64,000 bases of DNA from contig NC_090781.1 in NCBI RefSeq assembly GCF_040054535.1, positions 6,076,982 to 6,140,981 on the forward strand, in the 5' to 3' direction. Every line of letters starts with the position of its first letter. Position 1 is the stretch's first letter. The notes beneath the pieces were generated by a model. It ran no database searches. It was not told where the DNA came from and saw only the letters and a list, made by a program, of their open reading frames with translations. This document shows positions 25,675-39,649 of the stretch, piece by piece. The DNA comes from Antennarius striatus (lineage: Eukaryota; Chordata; Actinopteri; Lophiiformes; Antennariidae). Made by a program: the position numbers and the translations under genes.

Positions 25675-25740
25675 AATACCACAACACCGGAACAACACTA
25701 AAACAACACCAAAACAACACCACAACAACACAACCATTCC
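25675..25740. repeat. ACAACACC-type minisatellite, right part
   Basis: The same AACACC/ACAACA units as at 20601-20933 resume directly after the Harbinger block. This supports insertion of the block into a pre-existing array. Confidence 0.85.
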
Positions 25741-25747
25741 CAGTATA

Positions 25748-25932
25748 CCTTCTTCTTTTCCTTTCAGCTTTTCCCTTCAGGGGTCGCCACAGCGAATCAG
25801 ATGCCACCATCTAACCCTGTCTTCTGCATCCTCTTCTCTCACACCAACTACCTTCATGTCCTCCTTCACTACATCCATAAACCTCCTCTTTGGTCTTCCT
25901 CTAGGCCTCCTGCCTGGCAGTTCAAAGCTCAG
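25748..25932 (-). mobile_element. RTE LINE 3' terminal stub
   Basis: This is about 180 bases of the RTE LINE 3' end. On the minus strand it reads LSFELPGRRPRGRPKRRFMD and continues to IRCGDP and the GGGAAAAGCTGAAAGG tail. Upstream on that strand it is fused to the shared non-LINE segment at 25928-26222. The result is a chimeric 71-codon frame that is not a real gene. Confidence 0.85.
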
Positions 25933-26222
25933 TGTCATTTCAGTTTGGATCTGTACTTCTGTTTTTATCCATTTGTAGCTGGGAGTACACACTGAATGGG
26001 TATATTCTGGTGTTACTTTTCTCTTCAGTCTTGCAGTCAGAGTCTTTGTTTGGCAGTATTTACAGCCTGAATTATGGGAATCTTGTGCTTCTTTTCCATC
26101 GTCTTCTCACCATTATTCAGTTCTTTTGGGGCAATTGACTTCCTTCCAGGATTTATTGACCGTGGCGTCATATCTTCTTTTTAAAAAGAGAACAGTCTCT
26201 GCATTCGCATTCTTGATCATCT
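25928..26222 (-). repeat. Second copy of the non-LINE segment seen at 4491-4785
   Basis: This segment is nearly identical to 4491-4785 and also adjoins an RTE 3' end, here the copy at 26223-27690. Its other side abuts an unrelated RTE 3' stub at the CTCAGTGTCATT boundary. Confidence 0.75.
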
Positions 26223-27690
26223 TCTTGTTTTCCTTTTGGCTTTTCCCTTCAAGGGTCGCCACAGCGAATCAATTGTCTCCATCTAACCCTGTCTTCTGCA
26301 TCCTCTTCTCTCACACCAACTACCTTCATGTCCTCTTTCACTACATCTATACACCTCCTATTTGGTCTTCCTCTAGGCCTCCTGCCTGGCAGTCCAAAAC
26401 TCAGCATCCTTCTACCAATATATTCACTGTCTCCTCTGGACATGTCCAAACCATCTCAGTCTGGCGCCTCTGACTTTATCTCCAAAACCTCAAACATGTG
26501 CTGTTCCTCTGATGTACTCATTCCTGATCCTATCTATCCTGGTCACTCCCAAAGAGAACCTCAGCATTTCCATCTCTGCTACCCCCAGCTCTGTCTCCGG
26601 TCGTTTCCTCAGTGACACTGTTTCTAGACCAAACAACATCACTGGTCTCACCACAGTTTTTTACACCTTTTCATTTTAGCTGAAACTCTTCTATCACACA
26701 TCACACTTGACACTTTTCTCCACCCTTTCCATTCTGCCTGTACACGCTTCTTCACCTCTTTTCCACACTCTCCACTACTCTGGACTGTTGACCCTTAGTA
26801 CTTAAAATCCTCCACCTTCTTGATCTCTTCTCCCTATAACCTCACTCTTCCACGTTGGTCCTTCTCATTCACACACATGTATTCTGTCTTACTGCGGCTA
26901 ACCTTCATTCCTCTCCTTTCAAGGAAAAACCTCCACCTCTCTAGCTTCTCCTCCACCTGTTCCCTGTTTTCACTAAAGATCACAATGTCATCTGCAAACA
27001 TCATAGTCCATAGAGATTCTTGTCTAACCTCATCTGTCAGCGTGTCCATCACCTCATCAAACAACAAGGTGCTCAGAGCTGATCAGAGCTGATGCAGTCC
27101 CACCTCCACCTTGAACTGCACTGCTCAAACATACTTTTCTGCCACTCCAGACTTCCTCATACAACATCACAGTTCCTCTCTGGGCACCCTGTCATAATCT
27201 TTCTCCATATCTACAAAAACACAATGCAGCTCCGTCTGGCCATCTCTGTACTTCTCTGTACTTCATACTGCTGCTCATAAATGTTCACTTCTGCCCTTAG
27301 TCTAGCTTCCACTACTCTTTCCCATAACCTCATTGTACGGCTCATCAGCTTTATTCCTCTGTAGTTGCCACAGCTCTGCACATCCCCCTTGTTCTTAAAA
27401 ATGGGCACCAGCACACTTCTCCTCCATTCCTCAGGCATCTCCTCACTATCTAAGATCCTGTTGAACAACCCAGTCAGAAACTCTACTGCCACCTCTCCTA
27501 GACACTTCCAAACCTCTACAGGTATATCATCAGGACCGACTGCCTTTCCACTCTTCATCCTCTTCAATGCCCTCCTCACTTCATCCTGACTAATCTTTGC
27601 TTCTTCCTGGTCCACAACAGCCACCTCTTCTAGTCTTTGATCTCTCTCACTTTCATGATTCATCAACTCTTCAAAGTACTCTTTCCATCT
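26223..27690 (-). mobile_element. RTE-type LINE, polymerase copy with deletions
   Basis: The minus strand reads DEVRRALKRMKSGKAVGPDD, PEEWRRSVLVPIFKNKGDVQ and SCGNYRGIKLMSRTMRLWER (27211-27666), the fingers of an RTE reverse transcriptase. After a short internal deletion comes the FADDIVIFSENREQVEEKLE palm motif (26834-27067). The C-terminal region and PGRRPRGRPNRRC tail follow. Several frameshifts and a lost stretch around 27100-27250 make it inactive. The 5' half (endonuclease) is absent. It belongs to the family at 4786-5990 and 35155-36735. Confidence 0.85.
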
Positions 27691-31137
<3,447 letters not shown>

Positions 31138-31762
31138 GGTTGCAGAGGATGTATTTCTTGTGGCAGCTTAAGAAGTTTCACCTCCCTGCAAAGATGCTGG
31201 TGAACTTCTACACTGCCACCATTCAGTCCATTGTCACATCCTCTATGTCAGTGTGGTTTGCTGCAGCCACGGCCAGGGACAAGGCCAAGCTGCAGCGAGT
31301 CATACGTTTTGCAGAGAAGGTGATCGGCTGCAGCCTGCCAAACCTCCAGGAACTGTTCGACACAAGGACCCGCTGACGTGCAGCCAGGATTGCTGCTGAC
31401 CCCTCTCATCCTGGCCACAACCTGTTACAGACCCTCCCCTCTGGCAAGAGGCTACAGTCCATCCGGACCAGGACCTCACGCCATAAAAACAGCTTCTTCC
31501 CCATTGCAGTCAGCCTCATGAACAATGCCCCCCCCCCCCAGGTAACCATCTGCCCCTAACCACCCTGCAAAGACAGTTTACTCTTTGGACTTCTCTTCTT
31601 TGCCTGTAAACACCAACCATATACAGTATATCTCATCTGACCGTAATGTAAATTGTAAATACTCTTTAAAAAAATGTTTTATTCCTTATTCCTTATTGCT
31701 TCTCTTCCACCTTTTAATGCACCAACACCGCGTGGAGTTCCTCGTATGGTAAACTTTACTGT
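31138..31762 (+). mobile_element. L2-type LINE, C-terminal and 3' UTR fragment
   Basis: The plus strand reads MYFLWQLKKFHLPAKMLVNF, ATIQSIVTSSMSVWFAA, CSLPNLQELFDTRTR, a TGA stop, then RAARIAADPSHPGHNLLQTL and PSGKRLQSIRTR. This is the C-terminal region of an L2/CR1-superclade LINE polymerase. A C-homopolymer (31531-31540) shifts the last frame. The copy is 5'-truncated exactly where the R4/Rex6 element begins. Confidence 0.8.
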
Positions 31763-32218
31763 AGAAGAAGAAGAAGAAGAAGAAGAAGAAGATACACTTT
31801 ATTGATCCCCTAGGGGAAATTACATTTGACACTCAGGTGTACATTTGTTACATTTTTTTTGTGTTAGTTTTTCACACACACTATGTATGTACAGGCCCCT
31901 GAAACAACCACAGCACACAAAGGGGCCTGTAATCATGCAGTTAGTATACAAACACAACATCAAGCTGTACATCGGGAGGCAGAGTGACGGGCAGCAGCTT
32001 CCTGGAGTGCGCCCCAATAGAGCAGCTTGTAAGGGGGACGGCGCCTTGCTCAAGGGCGCCTCGGCAGTGGCTGGGAGGTGAGCTGACGCCTCCCACCGTC
32101 AGCTCACACTCCGGAGATGTTCTGGTGGGAGCGGGAATCGATCCACCGATGGCTGGGCGATCTGTCTTCAAGACATCTGCTCTACCGCTGAGCCACTGCC
32201 GCCCCTCACTTGACAATA
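31763..32218 (-). mobile_element. tRNA-derived SINE with LINE-like 3' tail
   Basis: Read on the minus strand the element starts GGCGGCAGTGGCTCAGCGG and continues TAGAGCAGATG. This is an RNA polymerase III A box (TGGCTCAGCGG). About 40 bases later comes a B box, GGATCGATTCC. The head is therefore tRNA-like. A unique body follows. The 3' end reads TTTCCCCTAGGGGATCAATA and AAGTGTATC, then a (TTC)n tail that is GAA on the plus strand at 31763-31791. The hairpin-forming CCCCTAGGGG end is shared with L2-type LINEs of fish as I recall, which would supply the transposition machinery. Upstream it is inserted into the L1 copy at about 32218. Confidence 0.8.
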
Positions 32219-33640
32219 TTTTCTGATTCTGAACATTCATTCTTATACAATTAACACGGGCCATTAACGACAGTTTGAGTAACAATCTGCTTTAAATTTT
32301 GATGAGAGTGGAGAAAAATTAGCTTTAAATAAATGGTCTTGTTTGTGTGTAATCTTAATTCCCAGATACGAAAAACTGGTATCAACTTTAAACGGGAATA
32401 ATTGTCAAAGACGGTCTGTTGCAACCAAATTAATAGGAAATAGCTCACTTTTACTCAGGTTTAATTTATCCTGAGAGTTGTCCAAAGTCTGAAAGTAAAT
32501 GCAAAGCAGCAGGAATAGAAGTATCAAAATTTGATATATATATAAAAGACGGTAATCAGCATAGAGTGAAACTTTTGCAACCAGACCATGGTGCTGTATT
32601 CCTACAATAGACATATTAGAACTAATAGAAATTGCAAGAGGCTCAATAGCCACAACAAATAAAAATTTGTTGTCTCAGATTAGTCACTTTCTCCTGCCTC
32701 AATTTATTTTCATAATGAATGTAAGAAATAATTTCTCCCCGGATAAAAGCCTTCAAAGACTCCCAGAGAAGAGATGCCGATATCCCTGGTGTCTTATTGA
32801 TAGATAAAAAGAAATCGATCTGTTTTGATACAAAATTGGTGAAGCAATCGCTCGAGAGACGTGTGCTTAATCGCCAAAGAGGACATTTAGATGGTTCAGC
32901 AAATAATTTGATATTCATTAGAAGTGGAACATGGTCAGAAAGAACAATGGCCTCATACCTACACAAGGTTAGAGATGACAGTAATCTATTATCGATTAGA
33001 AAAGGATCAATACATGTAAATGTACGGTGCACAGCTGAAAAGAAAGATACTCTTTTTTTAAAGGATTAAGAAATCACCTCGCATCAGACATTGAAAACTT
33101 CTGCATGAAGGAATGAATAATTTTGGCTGACCGTGAAAGTGGCGCTGGTTTCGTTGAAGAACGATCCAGTTGAGAGTCCAGCCAGCAATTGAAATCACCA
33201 CCTAATATCAAATAATGCGATGACACGTCTGGGAGGAGAGTGACAAAATGTCTAAAAAAAGCTTCATCGTCACAGTTGGGTGCATAAATGTTTACCAGTA
33301 TAACACAAACATTTTTAATTACACCAGTAACAATAATATATCCCCCATTGGGGTCAGAAATAATCCGATTACAAACAAATGGAACCGATTTATGCAGAAG
33401 AATAGCTGTTCCCCTGGCTTTACCAGAGAAAGATGAGTGGTATATTTGGCCTACCCAGCCCTTCTTCAGATTTTGATGTTGAGAGTTCTTGAGATGAGTC
33501 TCCCGCAAAAAAAAAGACCTGGACTCCTATCTGATGGAGATGACTGCGTTTAACAGGGTTATTAAGCCCTTGCAGTTAAAACTGGCCAGCAGGAGATTCT
33601 GTCCCATCAAAGTTGAAGACATAACAAGTCAGAGTTCATA
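32219..33640 (-). mobile_element. L1-type LINE, ORF2 remnant (endonuclease plus partial RT)
   Basis: The minus strand holds the L1 ORF2 endonuclease. It reads LLLASFNCKGLNNPVKRSHL near 33590 after an M. RETHLKNSQHQNLKKGWVGQ, then NIYAPNCDDEAFF and the catalytic-type LILGGDFNCWLD segment follow (33074-33508). Next comes the linker (32643-33032). It then jumps directly to the late polymerase. In the canonical YADD position it reads YADY (32405-32653), followed by KLNLSKSELFPIN. The N-terminal half of the polymerase is deleted near 32660. The C-terminal LSLMARVNCIRMN is cut by the SINE at about 32218. Confidence 0.8.
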
Positions 33641-34139
33641 AAAGAGAAAAAAATAAATCAATAAACTGATGAGCATCTGGGCACATAGGTTGCAAAATGA
33701 AACAGGAAGAGTGATACTCTTTAGTAAACACAGGAAAAGAGTGGATGGAGGTAAACAAACACACAGAAATACAAAAACAAAAACAAGAAGAAAAAAAAAG
33801 ACGAAGAAAAAAAAATACCCCAAAAATGTCGCAGCAACCCCACAAACAGGGTGCGGGACACCCACCCCATCCCATAAAGCACATAGCCTAACCTAAAAGT
33901 GTCTCTTGCTGAAGCAAAATCAAACAAGGAAAACAGACCTGACTCCTCATAAGGGAATGTGACAAGTAAAAATGTAATTGCACCACAATATTACCGAAAT
34001 CAAAAACTATGGATTAATAATAATTAATAACTATCAAAAAGGAAAAAATTAAGCTAGAGAAAAAAAATGCAGCAAATGTGCATATCTATCTTTCTCAATA
34101 CAAGTGCTGGTCGTATCACACCAGTGCCATTTTAGTGTT

Positions 34140-35120
34140 TGTCTTGGGCTGGTATCTTCTTGAGTTAACCTTCAAGCTGAGTTCAGAGCCACAGCCTTTT
34201 TAATGTTTTTTCCAACAAAGTTCATAGCAGCTGAGGGGTCTTCAAATCCATGGACCTGCCCTCCAGGAAGAGTGATCCGCAGTGTAGCTGGATAGAAAAG
34301 CCCGAATTTGACACCTGGACAGGAATGTAGTTCGTTCTTAACTTTAGTAAAGGCAGCTCGTTTTTTTTGTCACTGAAGGGGTATAATCAGGAAAAACTGA
34401 CATTTGTTTGCCTTTGTAGTACAGAGGGGCAGCTGCTCCAGCTTTACGCAGGATTTCATTGCGTTGTTGGAACGTATTGACCCGAATGACGAGAGCTTGG
34501 GGGGATTCCCCTCCTCCAGGTCTGGAGCGTGGGCTCCAGCACGGGTTTGTTGTCTAGGGAAAGCAAGTCCTGCAGTAAGTTCGCCACAGAGACAGTCGGT
34601 TGGGTTCCTTCCATTGCTCATCCTAGACCGTCCCTCTAGGTCTTCACACTTCTTGGACAACGAGTTAGCCAGAGTAGTTAGCTTAGCCACCGCTGCCTCC
34701 AGGTTACTTAGCTTGTCACCACGATCACTAGCAGAGCGTTCCAGGTCCACAATAGTCTTGTCGTGTGATGTTACTTTAGCTTCAAGCATGCCAAGAGCAG
34801 CTGAGAGCTCCCTCTTCACTGTCACCAATATTATCTGATCAAATCTACTCACAATATCTGAGCCCATATCCTCCATCATCGTCTCCTTTCGGGTTAGCAG
34901 TCGCTCATTGGCATCAGGCTCGGGATCCATGACACAACCAGAGCATGTCGGAGCCCTGCTCTGACATGCTCTGTTTGTGTCGGGTTTTCCTTGATTTGCC
35001 ATGATTTCGAGATATCACCACACTAAGTCAGATACGGACGCCGTTCGACTGTTGTTACTAATTTGTGGTTCAATAAATAAAGTAGTAAATGGTGCGAAAA
35101 ACACGTTAAAATAGTCACAT
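34140..35120 (-). mobile_element. L1-type LINE, ORF1 (coiled coil and RNA-binding protein)
   Basis: A 210-codon minus-strand frame (34370-35002) begins MANQGKPDTNRACQSRAP. It has a coiled coil, with heptad-like LEAKVTSHDKTIVDLERSA and LSNLEAAVAKLTTLANSL. The spot where the family shows its RRM is disturbed after EDLEGRSRMSN. Downstream pieces (34150-34370) recover the C-terminal domain (GVKFGLFYPATLRITLPGGQ). This is the L1 ORF1 chaperone that coats the element RNA. It lies just upstream of the ORF2 remnant at 32219-33640 in the same orientation, so it is the same element. Confidence 0.75.
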
Positions 35121-35154
35121 TCCTTCAGAGCACCTGCAGACGTGTCTCACATGC

Positions 35155-36735
35155 TTACAGCCACACCCCCTCTTTCCATCTTTCCATCACACTACTGGCC
35201 CCTGTCAATAGACTTCCATCCCTATCCTTAATCACCCTAACCTGCTGCACGTCCTTCCCATCTCTGTCTCTCTGTCTTGCCAACCTGTATAGATCAGTCG
35301 CTCCCTCCTTACTGTCCAACCTAGCATACAAGTCATCATAAGCTTCTTGTTTGGCCTTTGCCACCTCTACCTTCGCCTTACGCTGCATCTCCCTGTAATC
35401 CTGTCTACTCTCCTCAGTCCTCTCAGTGTCCCACCTCCTGTCTAACCTCTTTCTCTGTATACACTCCTGTGCCACCTAATTCCACCACCAAGTCTCCTTA
35501 TCTACTTTCCTTCCAGATGACCAAGTACTCTCCTACCTGTCTCCCTGATCACATTAGCTGTAGTTGTCCAGTCATCTGGAAGCACCTCTTGGCCACCCAG
35601 AGCCTGTCTTAACTCCTTCCTAAAAGTCATGCAACACTCTTCCTTTTTTAGCTTCCACCATTGTGTCCTCTGCTCTGTCTTTGTCCTCTTCATCTTTCTC
35701 ACCACCAGAGTCATCCTACATACCACCATCCTATGCTGTTTGGCTACACTCTCACCTACCACTACTTTGCAGTCACTGATCTCCTTCAGATTACACCGTC
35801 CACACAAGATGTAGTCTACTTGTGTGCTCCTACCTCCACTCTTATACTGTAGGACACCCTATGCTCCTGCCTCTTCTGGAAGAAAGTATTCACTATAGCC
35901 ATTTCCATCTTTTTTGCAAAGTCAACCACCATCTGTCCTTCTGCGTTCCTCTCCTGGATACCAAACCTGCCCATCACCTCCTCATCACCTCTGTTACCTG
36001 CACCAACATGTCCATTGTACTGTAGTCTGCACCAATGACAACTCTCTCTCTTCTAAGTATGCTCTGCATCACCATCATAGTCCAACCACAATTTCTCCTT
36101 CTCCTCCAGCTCACATCATACCTGTGGAGCATACCCACAAACAACATTGGACATCACACCTTCGATTTCTAGCTTCAGACTCATCACTCTATCTGAAATT
36201 CTTTTTTCCTCCAGGACATTCCTAACAAACTCCTCCTTCAAAATAACTCCTACTCCATTTCTCTTCCCATCTACACCATGATAGAACAACTTGAACCCTG
36301 CTCCTAAACTTCTAGCCTTGCTACCTTTCCACCTGGTCTCCTGGACACACAGTATGTCTACCTTCCTTCTCTGCATCATGTCAACGAACTCTCTACCTTT
36401 TCCTATCATAGTTCCAACATTCAGTGTCCCTACTCTCAGTCCTATACTCTTGGCGTTCCTCTTCTCTCTCTTCCTTCGAACGCACTTTCCTCCTCTCCTT
36501 CTTCGACCAACAGTAGTCCAATTTCCACCGGCACCCTGTAGGTCAACAGCACCGATGGCGGTCGTTGTTAACTGGGGCCTCGACCGATCCGGTATGGAAG
36601 TCATAGGTTTGATTCGCATGTTTGATTTGCCAAACGTTTTACGCCGGATCCCCTTCCTGACGCAACCCTCTGTATTTATCCAGGCTTGGGACCGGCACAA
36701 TAAGACACTGGCTTGTGTCCTCTTGTGGCTAAATT
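35155..36735 (-). mobile_element. RTE-type LINE, 5' half (endonuclease) only
   Basis: A 194-codon minus-strand frame (36116-36700) encodes the apurinic-type endonuclease start. It includes IGLRVGTLNVGTMIGKGRE, KVDILCVQETRWKGSKARSL, FKLFYHGVDGKRNGVGVILK and VVCGYAPQV. It continues in other frames with KEISDCKVVVGESVAKQHRM, WWKLKKEECC and LYARLDSKEGATDLYRLARQ, ending in VIKDRDGSLLTGASS at about 35165. The polymerase half is missing. LINE insertions normally lose their 5' end, so loss of the 3' half implies a later deletion or interruption. Its 5' end near 36735 matches the start of the copy at 59866. Confidence 0.85.
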
Positions 36736-36765
36736 ATTCCAAGTATACCAAATTACAGAAAAAAA

Positions 36766-37085
36766 TGTCACAGTTTAGCGTGGCAGTTCTGGTGTGTGGC
36801 AGGGAGAGGCCAGGCTGGTGGGTGGAGCCACGGCTCCACACCTGAGACTCATCCACACCCCCGTTCTGATCGTTCACACCTGAACTTCATTGGGGTAATC
36901 ATGAGGAGGCTTTTTAAGCCTAGCTCAATGAGAGCTAGGTGCTGGTTCGTTTCTCTTGTTTAGTTCCTTGAAGTCTGTTATGTTTCTTGCCTGTCTGGAG
37001 AATTCTTTGAGTTTTGAATAAATCATGGAAGAAAGATTTGCCTTTGGTGTCCTGCCTTTGGGTCCATATCCCGCCACACGTGACA
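36766..37085 (+). mobile_element. Solo LTR
   Basis: A 320-base unit begins TGTCAC and ends GTGACA, the inverted ends of a long terminal repeat, and is flanked by AAAAA on both sides. Inside on the plus strand is CTTTTTAAGCC near 36911, and TGAATAAATCATGG near 37016, which supplies a polyadenylation signal. No coding part lies next to it. It looks like the remainder of an LTR retrotransposon after recombination between its two LTRs. The A-run duplication is low-complexity and so weak on its own. Confidence 0.7.
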
Positions 37086-37430
37086 AAAAAAAGAAGGACC
37101 TGAAGGTCAAAGTAGAATTCGGTACTATCTGATCCTAATTCAGATCCAGATCTGGATCCAGATTATGAACTAACATCACTGGTGTCAAAGACAGACAGCA
37201 GATGCAAAAGTATAGCTTGGTAACATATTAATGAAAAACAGACAACAATTCAAAAGAAAACAGTATGCTGTCACTGTTTGACAGAGACACACCTCCTTCA
37301 CAAGTATTAAAGAAAATTTAGTCAAACACTCATTTCAAAAAGTAAACAATCATTCAGAATTTAAAGATTATTCTAGGATAGCTGCATAACCTGCTCCTGA
37401 ATATGTATCATGAAGCCACAAGGACAGTCA

Positions 37431-37470
37431 GACACACACACACACACAAAGAGCGAGAGAGAGAGAGAGA
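37431..37470. repeat. CA/GA microsatellite
   Basis: A CA run followed by GAGCGAGAGAGAGAGAGAGA. It abuts the 3' end of the element at 37471-38575. Confidence 0.9.
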
Positions 37471-38575
37471 TTTGATTTGTAACATGTTTATTCATAAAGT
37501 CAAATTACAAAATAATCACGTTGATACAAAATCCAAAAGAGATTCATGTAAAGATTTTCAATAATACTGTGATTTTTCTGAACAAAGAAACATCTAACCT
37601 TTTTAACATTTATCAAACTAAAAAAAACAGATAAAATTTAAAGAAAAAAAATTATCCATTCTCCACAATTATCTTCTACATTCATGTCTTTTGCTATAAA
37701 ACTCTTTGTCTGTAAAAAGAGTGGCTCACCACTTCTTGTTTTACTTTCCATATAAAGCTGACGCTATCCAGAAGCATGTTGAGGTCAGGAAAAATATTTT
37801 CTACAGTTGCCCTCGAACCTTTTGTGTCTTGCAGGAATTTTTTAACGTTTTGTGAATCATATTTTTCTGTTACGACCTCTTTCAGACTGTTGTCATTTTC
37901 GTTGTGAGAGCTACTTGTATCAGGAGGTGTCTCAGGCGTTTCTTTAGCAATTTTCTTTGCTTTGCTCATTCTTGTGTTAGTGTTTTTCCTTTTTAGAGCT
38001 ATCTTTAATAATTCTTCGTCTATCACAATATCATCATCCTCCTTGTCCTTCTCCAGCAGAGACTCTACCACCCTGGCGGCTGTCTGTCTGGCCCCCTCGG
38101 CCTCAAAGTTATTCTGTTGCTCTGCGTTAGCGGACAACGACTGTTTAACCATCCTGGCGGCTGTCTCTCCAGCCCCTTCAGCCTCTGTGTTATTCTGTGC
38201 CTCCGGGGTGATGGCCAGCAACTGTCTAACCTTACATTGTCACCTGTGACCTCTGGATTGATGCCCAGGGATTCCGTGTGGGGTGGAGATGGAAAGTAAC
38301 GAGGCTGCAATTGAGAAATCAGGACCGCAGTACTGGAAGACACCAAAGGGATTGCAGCCCCCAGTTGTTTAACCTTCCGGTGTCACCTTTACCCTTCATG
38401 TTATTCTGTGGTTCCTGGAGGTGCGTTCGATATGATCACCGTTATAATCGGCTGGCCAAGGGGAGGATGGGGATGAAGGTATTCTTAATCACCACTCCAC
38501 TCACAACTACCTGGTGCACCTTTTCAATTTCGTAAAGAAAAATTACCCCTGCTTTGTTTATTCGAGAGAGACAGA
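37471..38575 (-). mobile_element. Tx1/L1-type LINE fragment carrying ORF1 only
   Basis: On the minus strand the N-terminal ORF1 phrase SRINKAGVIFLYEIEKVHQ with TFIPILPLASRL (38442-38580) is followed by a 175-codon frame (37694-38221). That frame has two imperfect 29-residue repeats, each with a QQNNFEAEGARQTAARVVES-like core. Its C-terminal domain contains YDSQNVKKFLQDTKGS and FPDLNMLLDSV. The second domain corresponds to the end of ORF1 in the copy at 46398-47955. The central zinc-knuckle part of ORF1 and all of ORF2 are missing. A 220-base 3' UTR then ends on the CT/GA microsatellite at 37451-37470. The 5' edge sits in CTCTGTCTCTCTCG. The 3' UTR differs from the copies at 48.6-51.3 kb, so this is a sister family. 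Confidence 0.65.
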
Positions 38576-39640
38576 GCGAGAACATTTTATAAACGTTTAA
38601 TTCAAACCAGTGACGTGCAGTGGGGTTCATGACTGGTGAGGCACTGACTTCATCTTCATCTTCATCAGATTTACAAACATATGAACCTACGGTGTAGCTT
38701 ATTTACCATTTACTGTAATTAGCAACAGTGAGTGGGTTATGTTTAAGGTCTCATAGCAGAATTATTTACACATACAAACTGTAACACAAATAAACACATT
38801 AGATTAAAAAAATGTTATATTTTGAAGAGATTTAAATATATGCTATTCATTATTTTGCTGGCTCCATAAGTACAGGTATTTAGGTTTAATCATGCAACAA
38901 ACTTTTCTATCACTCTGTAAATTTACACACACTTGAACTCATCTAATTTGACACACACACACATAGGACATAGACGGCGGTCTCAGTTCTCTCTAATCTG
39001 ACACACACACACAAACACACATTTACAATAACAATTCCATTTATGGAAGTTTTCACACTTATGGGGTGACCAGGATGTATGCAGGTTTGTTTACAGGATG
39101 AGACCGGAAACGGAAACTACACCGAGAAGATAAAGCCAAAAAACCTGTCGCGATCTGATTGGACCAGAAGACACCACATCCCCTCATGCATATTCCTATT
39201 CTGAATTTTTTAAATTTGATCGGGCTAAGACATAATTTGCTCTTCTTCAGCTGCGTCTGATGTAAGACCCATGTAGTACCGGCAGTCAGGGAGACGGAGA
39301 GAGCCCAGATATCTGTATTACAGTTCTTGTCAGGAATAAACTTTTTAAACTTATGACGATCAGTTAAGTCTCCTACTTTACCTAAATAACAAGAACCCAC
39401 GGAATAAAGAAGCTTTGAAAGGATTTTGCTTCGTGTTGTTACCGGTACTTACATGTTTGTTTATATTTTATGTTTACTTATAAATGAAGTCCATGTGCAG
39501 CTCCTTCTGAAGGAAAGTATTGAAAAATTTTTGAGTTATAATATGTAATCCTCCTTTTTTAGAGGAAGGCAAGGCCAGCGGGGAAAAAAAAAAAAAGAAT
39601 TGCTGCGCTTGTCTTGCAGTAGATTGCAGCTTGCTGCTAC
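38576..39640. other. Gap without identified gene
   Basis: AT-rich sequence with two short CA runs (38951-38963 and 39001-39021). The 113-codon minus frame at 39059-39400 has no family features that I recognise. Confidence 0.45.
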
Positions 39641-39649
39641 TTAGGACTT

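Larger units (their letters stand above)
20934..25677 (+). mobile_element. PIF/Harbinger transposon cluster with AAT target duplication
   Basis: The block begins GGGTCCGTTTCACAAAGC at 20937 and ends with the inverted counterpart, whose reverse complement is GGGTCTATTTCACGAAGG, at 25674. Both ends are flanked by AAT (20934-20936 and 25675-25677), and the same ACAACACC minisatellite continues outside. Inside, the left end is repeated at about 21138 and again at 24056. The right end occurs at about 24050 and at 25674. The block therefore looks like a longer copy (20937-24050, with a duplicated left end) joined to an internally deleted copy (24056-25674). The family usually duplicates TWA, so AAT is atypical. 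Confidence 0.8.

Noticed and set aside
25777..25992. 71-codon minus-strand frame as a single gene
   Set aside because: It is a fusion of the shared non-LINE segment and an RTE 3' stub.
32130..32218. Functional tRNA gene
   Set aside because: A and B boxes are present, but the sequence continues as a SINE body and does not fold into a full cloverleaf that I could draw.
35358..36845. Plus-strand frames over the RTE copy
   Set aside because: They are shadows of the minus-strand endonuclease frame.
39059..39400. 113-codon minus-strand frame
   Set aside because: No family features, splice context or repeat similarity that I could recognise.
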